From Streptomyces diastaticus subsp. diastaticus (GTDB lineage: Bacteria; Actinomycetota; Actinomycetes; Streptomycetales; Streptomycetaceae): a stretch of DNA of 64,000 nucleotides. A program made the translations under genes and the position numbers. How positions within the stretch are numbered: the first letter of the stretch is position 1; each line of letters opens with the position of its first letter. Of this stretch, positions 8,871 through 24,268 are shown piece by piece. The notes beneath the pieces are model-generated. The model was not told where the DNA came from, searched no databases, and saw only the letters and a program-made list of their open reading frames with translations. The stretch is taken from the NCBI RefSeq assembly GCF_011170125.1, contig NZ_BLLN01000002.1:1459501-1523500 (forward strand). Reading direction: 5' to 3'.

Positions 8871-9305
8871 ATGCCTCCCAAGAAGAAGAAGGTCACGGGG
8901 CTGATCAAGCTCCAGATCCAGGCCGGTGCGGCGAACCCGGCTCCGCCGGTCGGCCCCGCGCTCGGTCAGCACGGCGTCAACATCATGGAGTTCTGCAAGG
9001 CCTACAACGCGGCCACCGAGTCGCAGCGTGGCTGGGTCATCCCGGTGGAGATCACGGTCTACGAGGACCGCTCCTTCACCTTCGTGACCAAGACCCCGCC
9101 GGCCTCCAAGATGATCCTCAAGGCCGCCGGCGTGGAGAAGGGCTCGGGCGAGCCGCACAAGACCAAGGTCGCGAAGATCACCGACGCGCAGGTCCGCGAG
9201 ATCGCCACCACCAAGATGCCCGACCTCAACGCGAACGACCTGGACCAGGCGGCCAAGATCATCGCCGGTACCGCTCGTTCCATGGGCATCACGGTCGAGG
9301 GCTGA
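8871..9305 (+). CDS. rplK: 50S ribosomal protein L11
   Basis: A 144-residue protein from ATG 8871 with GGAGAGAG upstream. L11 binds 23S rRNA in the GTPase-associated centre and is needed for RelA activation; in Streptomyces it is also the thiopeptide (thiostrepton) target region. The N-terminal [20 protein letters not shown] with its proline-rich helix is clearly present, as is the C-terminal RNA-binding domain. It is co-transcribed with rplA 100 nt downstream. Confidence 0.97.
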
Positions 9306-9405
9306 CCTCAACCCCGCCTGACCTCTCTGTGGCAGGGCCATGCGCCGGCCCGTACCACGACTCCACCCTGTCCGGCACCGCCGGACGTAACTGCCAGGAG
9401 CAGAA

Positions 9406-10134
9406 GTGAAGCGCAGCAAGACTCTCCGCGCTGCGGACGCCAAGATCGACCGGGACAAGCTCTACGCCCCGCTCGAGGCCGTCCGTCTCGCCAAGGAGAC
9501 CTCCGCGACCAAGTTCGACGGGACCGTCGAGGTCGCCTTCCGCCTGGGTGTCGACCCGCGCAAGGCCGACCAGATGGTCCGCGGCACCGTGAACCTTCCG
9601 CACGGCACCGGCAAGACCGCCCGGGTCCTGGTCTTCGCGACCGGTGACCGTGCCGAGGCCGCGCGTGCCGCGGGCGCCGACATCGTCGGCTCCGACGAAC
9701 TGATCGACGAGATCTCGAAGGGCAACCGCCTCAACGAGTTCGACGCCGTCGTCGCCACCCCGGACCTCATGGGCAAGGTCGGCCGCCTCGGCCGCGTCCT
9801 CGGCCCGCGTGGTCTCATGCCGAACCCGAAGACCGGCACCGTGACCCCGGACGTGGCCAAGGCCGTGAACGAGATCAAGGGCGGCAAGATCGAGTTCCGC
9901 GTCGACAAGCACTCCAACCTCCACTTCATCATCGGCAAGGTGTCCTTCGACGACGCCCAGCTCGTGGAGAACTACGGCGCGGCCCTGGACGAGATCCTTC
10001 GTCTGAAGCCGTCCGCCGCCAAGGGCCGCTACATCAAGAAGGCCGCCGTCGCCACCACCATGGGCCCCGGCATCCAGGTCGACCCGAACCGCACCCGCAA
10101 CCTCCTCGTCGAGGAGGACCCGGCCGCCGTCTGA
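9406..10134 (+). CDS. rplA: 50S ribosomal protein L1
   Basis: A 242-residue protein from GTG 9406, preceded by CCAGGAG. L1 forms the mobile stalk that escorts tRNA from the E site, and in many bacteria it represses its own L11-L1 mRNA. The signature [18 protein letters not shown] lies near residues 128-145. It is the last gene of the rplK-rplA unit and ends before a very strong hairpin. Confidence 0.97.
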   Translation: MKRSKTLRAADAKIDRDKLYAPLEAVRLAKETSATKFDGTVEVAFRLGVDPRKADQMVRGTVNLPHGTGKTARVLVFATGDRAEAARAAGADIVGSDELIDEISKGNRLNEFDAVVATPDLMGKVGRLGRVLGPRGLMPNPKTGTVTPDVAKAVNEIKGGKIEFRVDKHSNLHFIIGKVSFDDAQLVENYGAALDEILRLKPSAAKGRYIKKAAVATTMGPGIQVDPNRTRNLLVEEDPAAV

Positions 10135-10174
10135 TCCCTGTGATCACCGGCGGTCCAGGTCGCGTACGCGTCTG

Positions 10175-10222
10175 AAGGACCGGTCCCCGGCAGCTCTCCG
10201 GCTGCCGGGGACCGGTCCTTTT
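10175..10222 (+). terminator. Terminator after rplA
   Basis: A perfect 19-bp stem (10175-10193 with 10202-10220) closes an 8-nt loop, followed by TT. It clearly ends the rplK-rplA operon. Confidence 0.75.
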
Positions 10223-10321
10223 CGCGTACGAGGCTGTCGCAGGCGTGCGGTACGGTGCAAAGCGAAGGCAAAGCGTGCCCGGGGGGACCGGTCACCGAGA
10301 GAGCAAGCAGGGGTGGGGACG

Positions 10322-11278
10322 ATGGGGAAGCAGAACCTGGCGCGCCGCGTGGCGGTTCCGGCCGCGGCCGTGGCGATGGTGCTCGGACTGGCGGCCTGTG
10401 AGGGTGGCGACAGCGAGTCCAAGGGCGACGGCAAGGCCGCGGACAGCGCGCCCAAGGCGATGTCGCGCGCGGACGCCGGCAAGGCGCTGAACGCCGCGTA
10501 CAAGAACACCAGTGAGGCCAAGTCGGCCAAGGTGAAGATGACCATGTCGATGCCCGAGGGGACCCCCGGCGGCGGCGACATGGAGATGAGCGGCGTCATG
10601 GGCTGGGACCCGACGGTGCTCGACATGACGATGTCCGGCTCGGCCCTCCAGGAGTCCGACCCGACCGCGCCCACGTCCAGCCGCGTCATCATGGACGGCG
10701 ACGTCATGTACGTCGACATGGGCGCCGAGGCCGCCAAGGAGACGGACGGCCGGCGCTGGATGAAGATGGACCTCGGCGACCTGGCCGAGCAGATGGAGAA
10801 GTCCGGCGAGGCCGGCGGCGGCGAGATGGCCAAGGCCATGACCGGCGGCCTGGAGAACATGAACCAGGACCCTGCGCAGCAGATCGCCCTGCTGATGGAG
10901 TCACCCAACCTCAAGCACGTCGGCCCGGCCAAGGTCGGTGGCGAGGAGACCCAGCACTACAAGGGCACGCTCTCCCTCAAGGAGATGCTGGACGCCAACA
11001 CCGCCTTCGACACGCTCCCCGAGAAGGACCGCAAGGAGCTCGTCGAGGCCATGGAGACGTCCGGCCTGGAGGGGTACCAGACCCAGCTCTGGGTCAACGA
11101 CGACGACCTCCCCGTGAAGATGGACGTCACGATGGAGACGCCCGAGGGCGACGTCCGTATCGTGCAGACCTTCTCCGACTACGGCGCCGCCGCCAAGGTC
11201 GAAGCCCCGGCGGAGAAGGACACCCTCGACTTCATGGACCTGCTCAAGGAGCTGGAGGGCATGGGCGCCGGAGCCTGA
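10322..11278 (+). CDS. Secreted lipoprotein, LppX/LprG-like
   Basis: A 318-residue protein. The ATG at 10322 was preferred over the in-frame GTG at 10313 because the G-rich ribosome site would overlap the latter. The N-terminus is a lipoprotein signal: Arg-rich n-region, hydrophobic core and lipobox LAAC with Cys 26. The mature part is rich in Met, Asp and Lys, with phrases such as SAKVKMTMSMPEG and VIMDGDVMYVDMG. These recall the half-barrel LppX/LprAFG lipid-binding fold, but the assignment is tentative. It sits alone between rplA and rplJ. The ligand is unknown. Confidence 0.8.
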   Translation: MGKQNLARRVAVPAAAVAMVLGLAACEGGDSESKGDGKAADSAPKAMSRADAGKALNAAYKNTSEAKSAKVKMTMSMPEGTPGGGDMEMSGVMGWDPTVLDMTMSGSALQESDPTAPTSSRVIMDGDVMYVDMGAEAAKETDGRRWMKMDLGDLAEQMEKSGEAGGGEMAKAMTGGLENMNQDPAQQIALLMESPNLKHVGPAKVGGEETQHYKGTLSLKEMLDANTAFDTLPEKDRKELVEAMETSGLEGYQTQLWVNDDDLPVKMDVTMETPEGDVRIVQTFSDYGAAAKVEAPAEKDTLDFMDLLKELEGMGAGA

Positions 11279-11335
11279 CCCGTACCTCCGGGCGGGGTCC
11301 GGCGACCCTGCCCGGAGGCCGGGCCCGGGGGCGAT

Positions 11336-11365
11336 TTGCCTCGCGGCGCCCGCCTCCCGTACGCT
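11336..11365 (+). promoter_or_regulatory. Promoter of rplJ-rplL
   Basis: TTGCCT at 11336-11341 and TACGCT at 11360-11365 are separated by 18 bp, a good HrdB-type match. Transcription would start near 11372, about 285 nt before rplJ, giving a long structured leader. Confidence 0.65.
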
Positions 11366-11374
11366 TCCCCAGAA

Positions 11375-11535
11375 GCCAAAGACCGCTGGTCGTTACCGTC
11401 TGCTCCTCGGAGAGGGCGGTGGCCGAAGGATCCGCTCACGCGGGCGACCTGCGCAGGTGACTGTGGATGTGCTCCTGGGCGTTTTACGGCCAGTCGAGCT
11501 CACGCCCCGTGCGCCTGCGCCGGGGCGTTTTTCGT
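11375..11535 (+). promoter_or_regulatory. L10-type ribosomal leader with attenuator
   Basis: The transcribed region before rplJ contains several helices, including the self-complementary ACCTGCGCAGGT at 11447-11458. It ends in ACGCCCCG/CGGGGCGT (11502-11509 with 11521-11528) followed by five Ts. Position and layout match the L10 leader, where the L10-L7/L12 complex binds its own mRNA to limit rplJL expression. The T-tailed hairpin suggests transcription attenuation as well. The rest of 11279-11657 shows no gene. Confidence 0.65.
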
Positions 11536-11657
11536 CTCAAGCAGACTTCTCTGCCCGACGTCCTTCCTCACGTGCCTGATCCAGACGGTCCCAGTGCTGT
11601 ACGAGGCTGATCGCAAGGTCAGTCCAGGATCATCACCCCGGAAGGAGGCCGAGGCTC

Positions 11658-12185
11658 ATGGCGACGTCCGACAAGGTCGCAGCCGTCGAGGAGGTCACGG
11701 ACAAGCTCCGTAACTCCAACGCCGCTGTCGTGACCGCGTACACCGGACTGTCCGTGGCGCAGCTCAAGCAGCTGCGCCGTTCTCTCGGCGAGAACGCTCA
11801 GTACCGAGTGGTGAAGAACACGCTGACCAAGATCGCGGCCAAGGAGGCCGGGGTCGAGCTGGACGAGCACCTCAAGGGCTCGACGGCTGTCGCCTTCGTG
11901 ACCGGTGACCCGGTCGAGGCGGCGAAGAGTCTTCGTGACTTCGCCAAGGAGAACCCCGCTCTCGTCATCAAGGGCGGTGTCCTTGACGGCAAGGCGATGT
12001 CCGCCGACGAGATCAAGAAGCTTGCGGACCTCGAGTCCCGCGAGGTTCTGCTCGCCAAGCTGGCGGGCGCTCTGAAGGGCAACCAGGCCAAGGCCGCGGC
12101 TGTCTTCCAGGCTCTCCCGCAGAAGTTCGTCCGCACCGCGGACGCGCTGCGCGCCAAGCGCGACGAGCAGGGCGGTGCCGAGTAA
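11658..12185 (+). CDS. rplJ: 50S ribosomal protein L10
   Basis: A 175-residue protein from ATG 11658 with AAGGAGG upstream. It has the N-terminal RNA-binding part ([24 protein letters not shown]) and a C-terminal helix that carries L7/L12 dimers. It anchors the stalk to 23S rRNA and is the repressor in L10 leader feedback. rplL follows after 111 nt. Confidence 0.97.
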   Translation: MATSDKVAAVEEVTDKLRNSNAAVVTAYTGLSVAQLKQLRRSLGENAQYRVVKNTLTKIAAKEAGVELDEHLKGSTAVAFVTGDPVEAAKSLRDFAKENPALVIKGGVLDGKAMSADEIKKLADLESREVLLAKLAGALKGNQAKAAAVFQALPQKFVRTADALRAKRDEQGGAE

Positions 12186-12296
12186 TTCGGCTCGCGTAAT
12201 GGCTTGGGGCCCACCGGGCTCCCGGCCGCAGCGGGCCCACGTACGCCCGCCTTCATGTACATCCGGCACCCGCCGATTTAGTGGAAGGACGCCATC

Positions 12297-12680
12297 ATGG
12301 CGAAGCTGTCCCAGGACGACCTGCTCGCGCAGTTCGAGGAAATGACCCTCATCGAGCTCTCCGAGTTCGTGAAGGCGTTCGAGGAGAAGTTCGACGTCGA
12401 GGCTGCCGCCCCGGTCGCCGTCGCCGCCGCCGGCGCCCCGGGCGCCCCGGCCGCCGCCGAGGAGGAGAAGGACGAGTTCGACGTCGTCCTCACCGGTGCC
12501 GGCGACAAGAAGATCCAGGTCATCAAGGTCGTGCGTGAGCTGACCTCGCTGGGTCTGAAGGAGGCCAAGGACCTCGTGGACGGCGCCCCGAAGCCCGTCC
12601 TGGAGAAGGTCAACAAGGAGGCCGCCGAGAAGGCCGCCGAGTCCCTCAAGGGCGCCGGCGCGGCCGTCGAGGTCAAGTGA
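12297..12680 (+). CDS. rplL: 50S ribosomal protein L7/L12
   Basis: A 127-residue acidic stalk protein. It has an N-terminal dimerisation domain ([20 protein letters not shown]), an Ala/Pro-rich hinge near residues 40-60 and a C-terminal factor-binding domain ([19 protein letters not shown]). It recruits EF-Tu, EF-G and initiation factors. It is the second gene of the rplJ-rplL unit. Confidence 0.97.
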   Translation: MAKLSQDDLLAQFEEMTLIELSEFVKAFEEKFDVEAAAPVAVAAAGAPGAPAAAEEEKDEFDVVLTGAGDKKIQVIKVVRELTSLGLKEAKDLVDGAPKPVLEKVNKEAAEKAAESLKGAGAAVEVK

Positions 12681-12737
12681 CTCTCCTGAGTCCCTGACTC
12701 GTCCGCCAGGGCCCTCCAGGGGGCCGGGCGACCTGTT

Positions 12738-12775
12738 CCCGAAGGCGATCACCCATCCGGGTGGTCGCCTTCGGG
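12738..12775 (+). terminator. Terminator after rplL
   Basis: A 17-bp stem with one G-T pair (12738-12754 with 12759-12775) closes an ATCC loop. There is no T run. It may only partly separate rplJL from rpoBC. Confidence 0.6.
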
Positions 12776-13104
12776 CGTGGTCGGGCGGGGGTCCTTGCGC
12801 CCTGCTCACCTGCGGGTATGGTGATCATCGTTGTGCCGTCCGGTGACCGGCGGGCGCCCGCGTGAAGGGGCCCCGGCCGTGGTCGGGAGACGGCGGACGA
12901 GGCGGTTCCGCCCCCGGTTCGGGGGAGGGGGCCTTGACGAACAGCACGCCGCGCGCGATTCTCAGGGCGCGTCATCACACCGATCCGGATACCGAGGCAT
13001 GGATCGGTGGCGAACAGGGCAGTGTTGATATGCGTCCAAGAGGGCGCGAGGGCATCGTGGAGTTGAGAACAGCGAGGGTCTTTGACCATCCAGGTCACCC
13101 GCAC

Positions 13105-13133
13105 TGGACATCAGTGAGCCAATTGGCTACACT
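13105..13133 (+). promoter_or_regulatory. Main candidate rpoB promoter
   Basis: TGGACA at 13105-13110 and TACACT at 13128-13133 are separated by 17 bp, close to the vegetative consensus. The predicted start is near 13140. Confidence 0.65.
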
Positions 13134-13295
13134 GACCCTTTGCGCTGCCTGTTAGCTGCCTCCTGCCCGTCACCAGGGGCATGCCCGTGCTTGAGCACCG
13201 TGGAGTGAAACAGCCCTGACCTGGGATTTCTTCCGCTGTGTCGGCTCGGGACCGGTACGCGCGTAGTGAGTCCGAGCCCTCGGAAGGACCCCCTC

Positions 13296-16778
<3,483 letters not shown>

Positions 16779-16904
16779 CGGGCCTGGCCGGGCCTCGCTC
16801 CACCGTGAGGCCCGGCCGCCCCGGACCCGTACAGACCATGATGTGAGCCCCGTTCCGCCTCCGGGCGGAGGGGCACGAACCCTGAAAGAGGGATTGACGA
16901 CAAA

Positions 16905-20804
<3,900 letters not shown>

Positions 20805-20826
20805 GCTGGTAGGCCGATGAGGCCGT

Positions 20827-20862
20827 GAAGGGCGGTCACCCCCTGGGGGGTGGCCGCCCTTC
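20827..20862 (+). terminator. Terminator after rpoC
   Basis: A near-perfect stem of about 16 bp (20827-20843 with 20846-20862, one wobble pair) lies just past the rpoC stop. It also sits beyond the convergent M48 gene end at 20889 and may serve both strands. Confidence 0.65.
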
Positions 20863-20888
20863 GGCGTGTCCGGGGACCGGCGGGGAGG

Positions 20889-22040
20889 TCAGCGCGGGGG
20901 CCGGGGCTGGAGCCAGGGCTGGAGGTGGTGCAGACGGGTGTGGTGGTCGGGGTGGGTGGCGAGCAGCTTGGCCATCGCGGACTCCTCGGGGAGGCGGGTG
21001 CCGGCCGCGCGGGCGGCGAGGGCGGCCTGGTGCCGGGCCGCCTGGTCGGCCTCGTGCATCTGGTGGAGCACGGAGGCGAGCATCGGGGCGAAGCCGAGGG
21101 CGGCGGCGTGCTGGTCGGCGCGTAGCTCCGCGCGGCGGCCGACGGCGGCCAGCGCGTAGGGGGCGGCGAGGATGAGCAGGGGGAGGCCGTAGAGGGTGGT
21201 GAGGGTGGCGAGGGCGAAGTAGCCGAGAAGGAGAACGACCAGGAGGTGGCCCAAGGCCGAGATGCTCGCCGCGACGCGCAGGATCAGGGCGGTGAGGAAC
21301 CGGACGGCGCGGTAGGCGAGCCGGGCGGGCAGGGCGTACCAGTGCCCGAGCAGCGAGGCCCAGGCGTGGCCGCCGACGTGGTGGCCCAGTTCGTGGGCGA
21401 GGACGGCGGCGAGTTCGCCGTCGGGCAGGCGGCCGAGGGAGAAGGTGGTGACGCCGACGATGTGGCCGGCGGCGGCGACCGCGTTGAGGTCGGTGTCGTT
21501 TTCCTCGATCCACAGTGTGTACGTGGTGGCATCCACCCCGGCGCGGGCGGTGACCTCCCGCCAGACGGGCGTCAGCCGGGACGACTCCTGCGGAGTGGGA
21601 CGACGCAGGCCCAGTACCCGCCGGGCGGCCAGCGATTCGGTGGGCCGGTGGAAGACGAGCAGCCCGGTCGCCAGCCAGCCGAGGACTCCGAGGAACGCCA
21701 GGTCTCCCAGGGCCGGCGCGGAGAGCAGGGCCACCACCGCCACGCTGCACAGGAAGAAGGGCAGGTGGATCAGGAGTGCGCCCAGCGCGGTGGCGTCCGC
21801 GTGCCGCTGCCGCGCCCTGAGGTGGACCCGCCGCTGATCGGTGCAGAGGCGATGAGCGTGGCGCGGAGCCGGCGCGGGGGGCTGCGGTGGGATCGCCAAC
21901 GGGCCGGCGGGTGGGGGGCCGGCCCCGGGCTTCGGGTAGGGCGGGGGCGCGGACTCGGGGTACGGCGGGTCGGGGTACCGCGTGGGCTCGGCCGAGGAGG
22001 GCGGGTCGAAGCTGTCCGGCGGACGGGGCGTCAGGGGCAT
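20889..22040 (-). CDS. M48-family membrane metalloprotease (HtpX-like)
   Basis: 383 residues from the ATG at 22040, which has GAGG upstream; a GTG at 22097 lacks one. The first 60 residues are Pro-rich and cytoplasm-like. Two hydrophobic segments follow (about 83-130), then the zinc motif HELGHH (His 216, Glu 217, His 220), more membrane segments, and a later RRAELRAD supplying the third-ligand Glu. M48 enzymes degrade misfolded or specific membrane proteins. It is the last gene of the - strand block that begins with the Crp-family regulator, 70 nt after the PycTM-like gene. That placement makes a role with the membrane effector possible; this is inference. Confidence 0.85.
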   Translation of the reverse strand: MPLTPRPPDSFDPPSSAEPTRYPDPPYPESAPPPYPKPGAGPPPAGPLAIPPQPPAPAPRHAHRLCTDQRRVHLRARQRHADATALGALLIHLPFFLCSVAVVALLSAPALGDLAFLGVLGWLATGLLVFHRPTESLAARRVLGLRRPTPQESSRLTPVWREVTARAGVDATTYTLWIEENDTDLNAVAAAGHIVGVTTFSLGRLPDGELAAVLAHELGHHVGGHAWASLLGHWYALPARLAYRAVRFLTALILRVAASISALGHLLVVLLLGYFALATLTTLYGLPLLILAAPYALAAVGRRAELRADQHAAALGFAPMLASVLHQMHEADQAARHQAALAARAAGTRLPEESAMAKLLATHPDHHTRLHHLQPWLQPRPPR

Positions 22041-22110
22041 CGAGTACCTCGCGGTGCGGTGACGGCGTGAGCGGTGCCGTGCGGAAGCGGGGGACACAGT
22101 GGGGAGTGGG

Positions 22111-22728
22111 TCAGCCGGTGAGGACGGCCATGGGGAGCAGGGCGCTGCCGGCGCTGAAGGCGATCAGGCCGGTCCTGATCCAGCGGTGTTTGGCGGCGGC
22201 GATGCGGCTGGTCCCGGTGAGAGCGCGGGCCAGCCCGTGCAGCGGATCGCGTTCGGTGGCGGTGAGGGCGCGGGCCAGCTCGGCCTCGCCGGCCGCCGCC
22301 GCCTGGCGGATGTCGGCGAAGTAGGAGAGCGGCTCGCCCGGGGCCCAGGCGTCGGTGCGGTAGCGGGGGAGGACCGCGAGCAGCAGGGCGAGCAGGGAGA
22401 CGGCGAGGGCGGCGGTCCCGGCCCACCACAAAACGAGCCCGGCCGCCCCCAGAGAGCCCGGGGCCCAGCCCTTGCCGGCCAGCAGGCCGGTGAAGACGCC
22501 CGCTGTCACGCCGAGCGCCGCCACCAGCACGGCCGCCTTGCTGTCGGCCCGCCCGATCTCGGTGTGCAGGTCGGCGAGGAGGCGGGCGGCGACGGTGGCG
22601 CCGGGCGGGGGCGGGGAGGGCGCCTGCCCGACGGGGTGCGGCAGGTGGGCGGGGTGGGGCCGGGTGTGGTCGGTGTCCTGGTCCGGGGGAGGGGCGGGGT
22701 CCGAGGCGGTGAGGTCGAGGCCGGTCAT
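22111..22728 (-). CDS. DUF5706/PycTM-type membrane effector candidate (Pycsar)
   Basis: 205 residues; the ATG overlaps the previous stop (ATGA), implying coupled translation. A disordered Pro-rich N-terminus precedes a helix with LHTEIGRADSKAAVLVAALG. The DSKA at 62-65 is the signature I associate with the DUF5706 family. Transmembrane helices are near 65-84 and 93-120, followed by a helical region with YFADIRQ and a final hydrophobic helix after AAKHRWIRTGLIAF. Members of this family are the membrane effectors of Pycsar antiphage systems, which damage the inner membrane when a cyclase makes cCMP or cUMP. The cyclase-like gene three positions upstream supports that reading. Antiphage activity is not shown here. 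Confidence 0.75.
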   Translation of the reverse strand: MTGLDLTASDPAPPPDQDTDHTRPHPAHLPHPVGQAPSPPPPGATVAARLLADLHTEIGRADSKAAVLVAALGVTAGVFTGLLAGKGWAPGSLGAAGLVLWWAGTAALAVSLLALLLAVLPRYRTDAWAPGEPLSYFADIRQAAAAGEAELARALTATERDPLHGLARALTGTSRIAAAKHRWIRTGLIAFSAGSALLPMAVLTG

Positions 22729-24245
22729 GGCGCGGTGTCCTCCTGCGAGGCGTCGGGCGGTGCCGGGGGAGGGAACGGGGGCCGCTGTGGGCCAGGGGCG
22801 GTGCCGTGGCACGGCTGGGGTTGCCAGGGCGGGGGCTCGGTCCGCGTCGGCGCGGAACCGAGAGCGGGCACTGTGCGCCAGGGCTGTGGGGAGACGTGCT
22901 GCGGCAGAGGGACGGCGGGGGGAACCGTAGGCGGGCCGGAGGCGTACGGGTGCGAGGGGCCAGGGGCGCCGGACGGGCCGGCGTCCTCGTGCGGGTCACG
23001 GTCGGCCTCTCGTGGAGAGGCACTCCCGCCGGGCGGGGCCGGGAGACCCGGGGGCGCCGGGTCCGCTTCCGGAGGCGGCGGCACGTACGGGAGGGAGGCC
23101 GGCGTGGCTGCCTCGCCGTCGGACCGCGGTTCGCCCGGCGGCCTGACGGCCCTCAGGGGTTCGTGCGGCACCCCGGGCAGGCGCTGGCCGAAGAGGTCCG
23201 CCATCGCCTGGATCGCCTGCTTCTTCGGGCCTTCCAGCTCGTACCCCTCCAGCTGGTCTCCCTTGAGGACCTCCTCGATCACGTGGATCTGGGAGCGGAT
23301 CAGGTGCAGCTGGTCCTGGCGCATGTTCTCCATGACGAGGCGCATGTCCTCCGGGTGCTCGGCGAGCCGGAAGGCCAGGGCGGTTACGCCCCCCTTGCTG
23401 AGCCAGTGCTCGTAGTACTCGATCTTCTGGTGGTTGAGGCGCTGGAGCTCCAGCTGCTGGTGGTGGGCGGCGAGTGCCTGCTCGTGCGCCCATCGCTGCT
23501 GCTGCAGGGCCAGTTCCTGAGCGTGCTCCCCGTACGCGTGGGCGCGGGCGATGCTCAGCTGGTCCTGGCGCAGTTCGCGGTCGTGCTGATGGCGGTCGGC
23601 CGCGGTGCCGGCCACGTCGGCGCGGATACGTTCGGCGACCGAGTGGTCGATCCCGCGCAGCCGTCTGTGATGGGCGATGACGGCCTCGTCCCGGTGCAGC
23701 CGCAGGACCCAGCCGGTCTGCAGCCCGGCGGCACCGCCGGGCTCGCCGGTCCGCCGCAGGACCTCGCGCAGCTCCTCCTCGGCCGCCGCGCAGTCGGCTT
23801 CCCGGAAGCGCCTGGTCACCGGGCGGGCGAGGCGCAGCAGTTCGCCCGTGAGCAGCGCCGGGACGTCCCGGACCCGGCTGCGGACGTACCGGGCCGGTTC
23901 GACGACCTGCCAGGTGAGGTCGGCCTCCAGCCGGAACGGGAATCCGTCGTCGGCACTGGGCAGTTCCGCGGCCTCGCACCACAGTTGCACCCCCATGTCC
24001 ACCTCGTACACGGAGGAGTAGCGCTTCGCCGCCACCTCCGCCCGTGAAGGGCGGTGCGGGGGGTGGTACGCCTCGTACTCCTCCTCGCGCGACGTGGAGA
24101 ACACCAGGGCGTGGTCGATGCGGGTCAGGTGCTTCCGGTTGAAGTCGAACCGGCCGAGCTGCCGCACGGTCAGCACGGCGTCGCGTAGCACCGTGCCGCG
24201 CCCCGAGTGCTGCTGCCATTCCGGGAATCGGGGAAAGACGGGCAT
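22725..24245 (-). CDS. SPFH/prohibitin-like coiled-coil protein
   Basis: 506 residues from ATG 24245 (GAGGAGA upstream). A beta-rich N-terminal domain (about 10-170) contains LTWQVVEPARYVRSRVRDVP and then AAAEEELREVL, which resembles the SPFH/band-7 fold without a membrane anchor. A long Gln/His/Arg-rich coiled coil (about 205-300) follows, then a conserved-looking helical patch (RSQIHVIEEVLKGDQLEGYE). The last 150 residues are a disordered Pro-rich tail. SPFH proteins form ring or cage assemblies at membranes. Its stop overlaps the start of the PycTM-like effector, so it may scaffold or restrain that protein. The fold assignment is from motif reading only. Confidence 0.55.
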   Translation of the reverse strand: MPVFPRFPEWQQHSGRGTVLRDAVLTVRQLGRFDFNRKHLTRIDHALVFSTSREEEYEAYHPPHRPSRAEVAAKRYSSVYEVDMGVQLWCEAAELPSADDGFPFRLEADLTWQVVEPARYVRSRVRDVPALLTGELLRLARPVTRRFREADCAAAEEELREVLRRTGEPGGAAGLQTGWVLRLHRDEAVIAHHRRLRGIDHSVAERIRADVAGTAADRHQHDRELRQDQLSIARAHAYGEHAQELALQQQRWAHEQALAAHHQQLELQRLNHQKIEYYEHWLSKGGVTALAFRLAEHPEDMRLVMENMRQDQLHLIRSQIHVIEEVLKGDQLEGYELEGPKKQAIQAMADLFGQRLPGVPHEPLRAVRPPGEPRSDGEAATPASLPYVPPPPEADPAPPGLPAPPGGSASPREADRDPHEDAGPSGAPGPSHPYASGPPTVPPAVPLPQHVSPQPWRTVPALGSAPTRTEPPPWQPQPCHGTAPGPQRPPFPPPAPPDASQEDTAP

Positions 24246-24268
24246 CGAACAGGTCTCCTCGAAAGTGT

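Larger units (their letters stand above)
12681..13295. other. rplL-rpoB intergenic region (long rpoB leader)
   Basis: No convincing gene is seen; the open frames here lack ribosome sites and family features. It holds the rplL terminator (12738-12775), a possible early promoter (TTGCGC at 12795, 16 bp, TATGGT at 12817) and a stronger promoter at 13105-13133, followed by a ~155-nt rpoB leader. Confidence 0.5.

Noticed and set aside
12831..13155. Small + strand frames before rpoB
   Set aside because: No ribosome sites, no family features, and they cover the rpoB promoter and leader.
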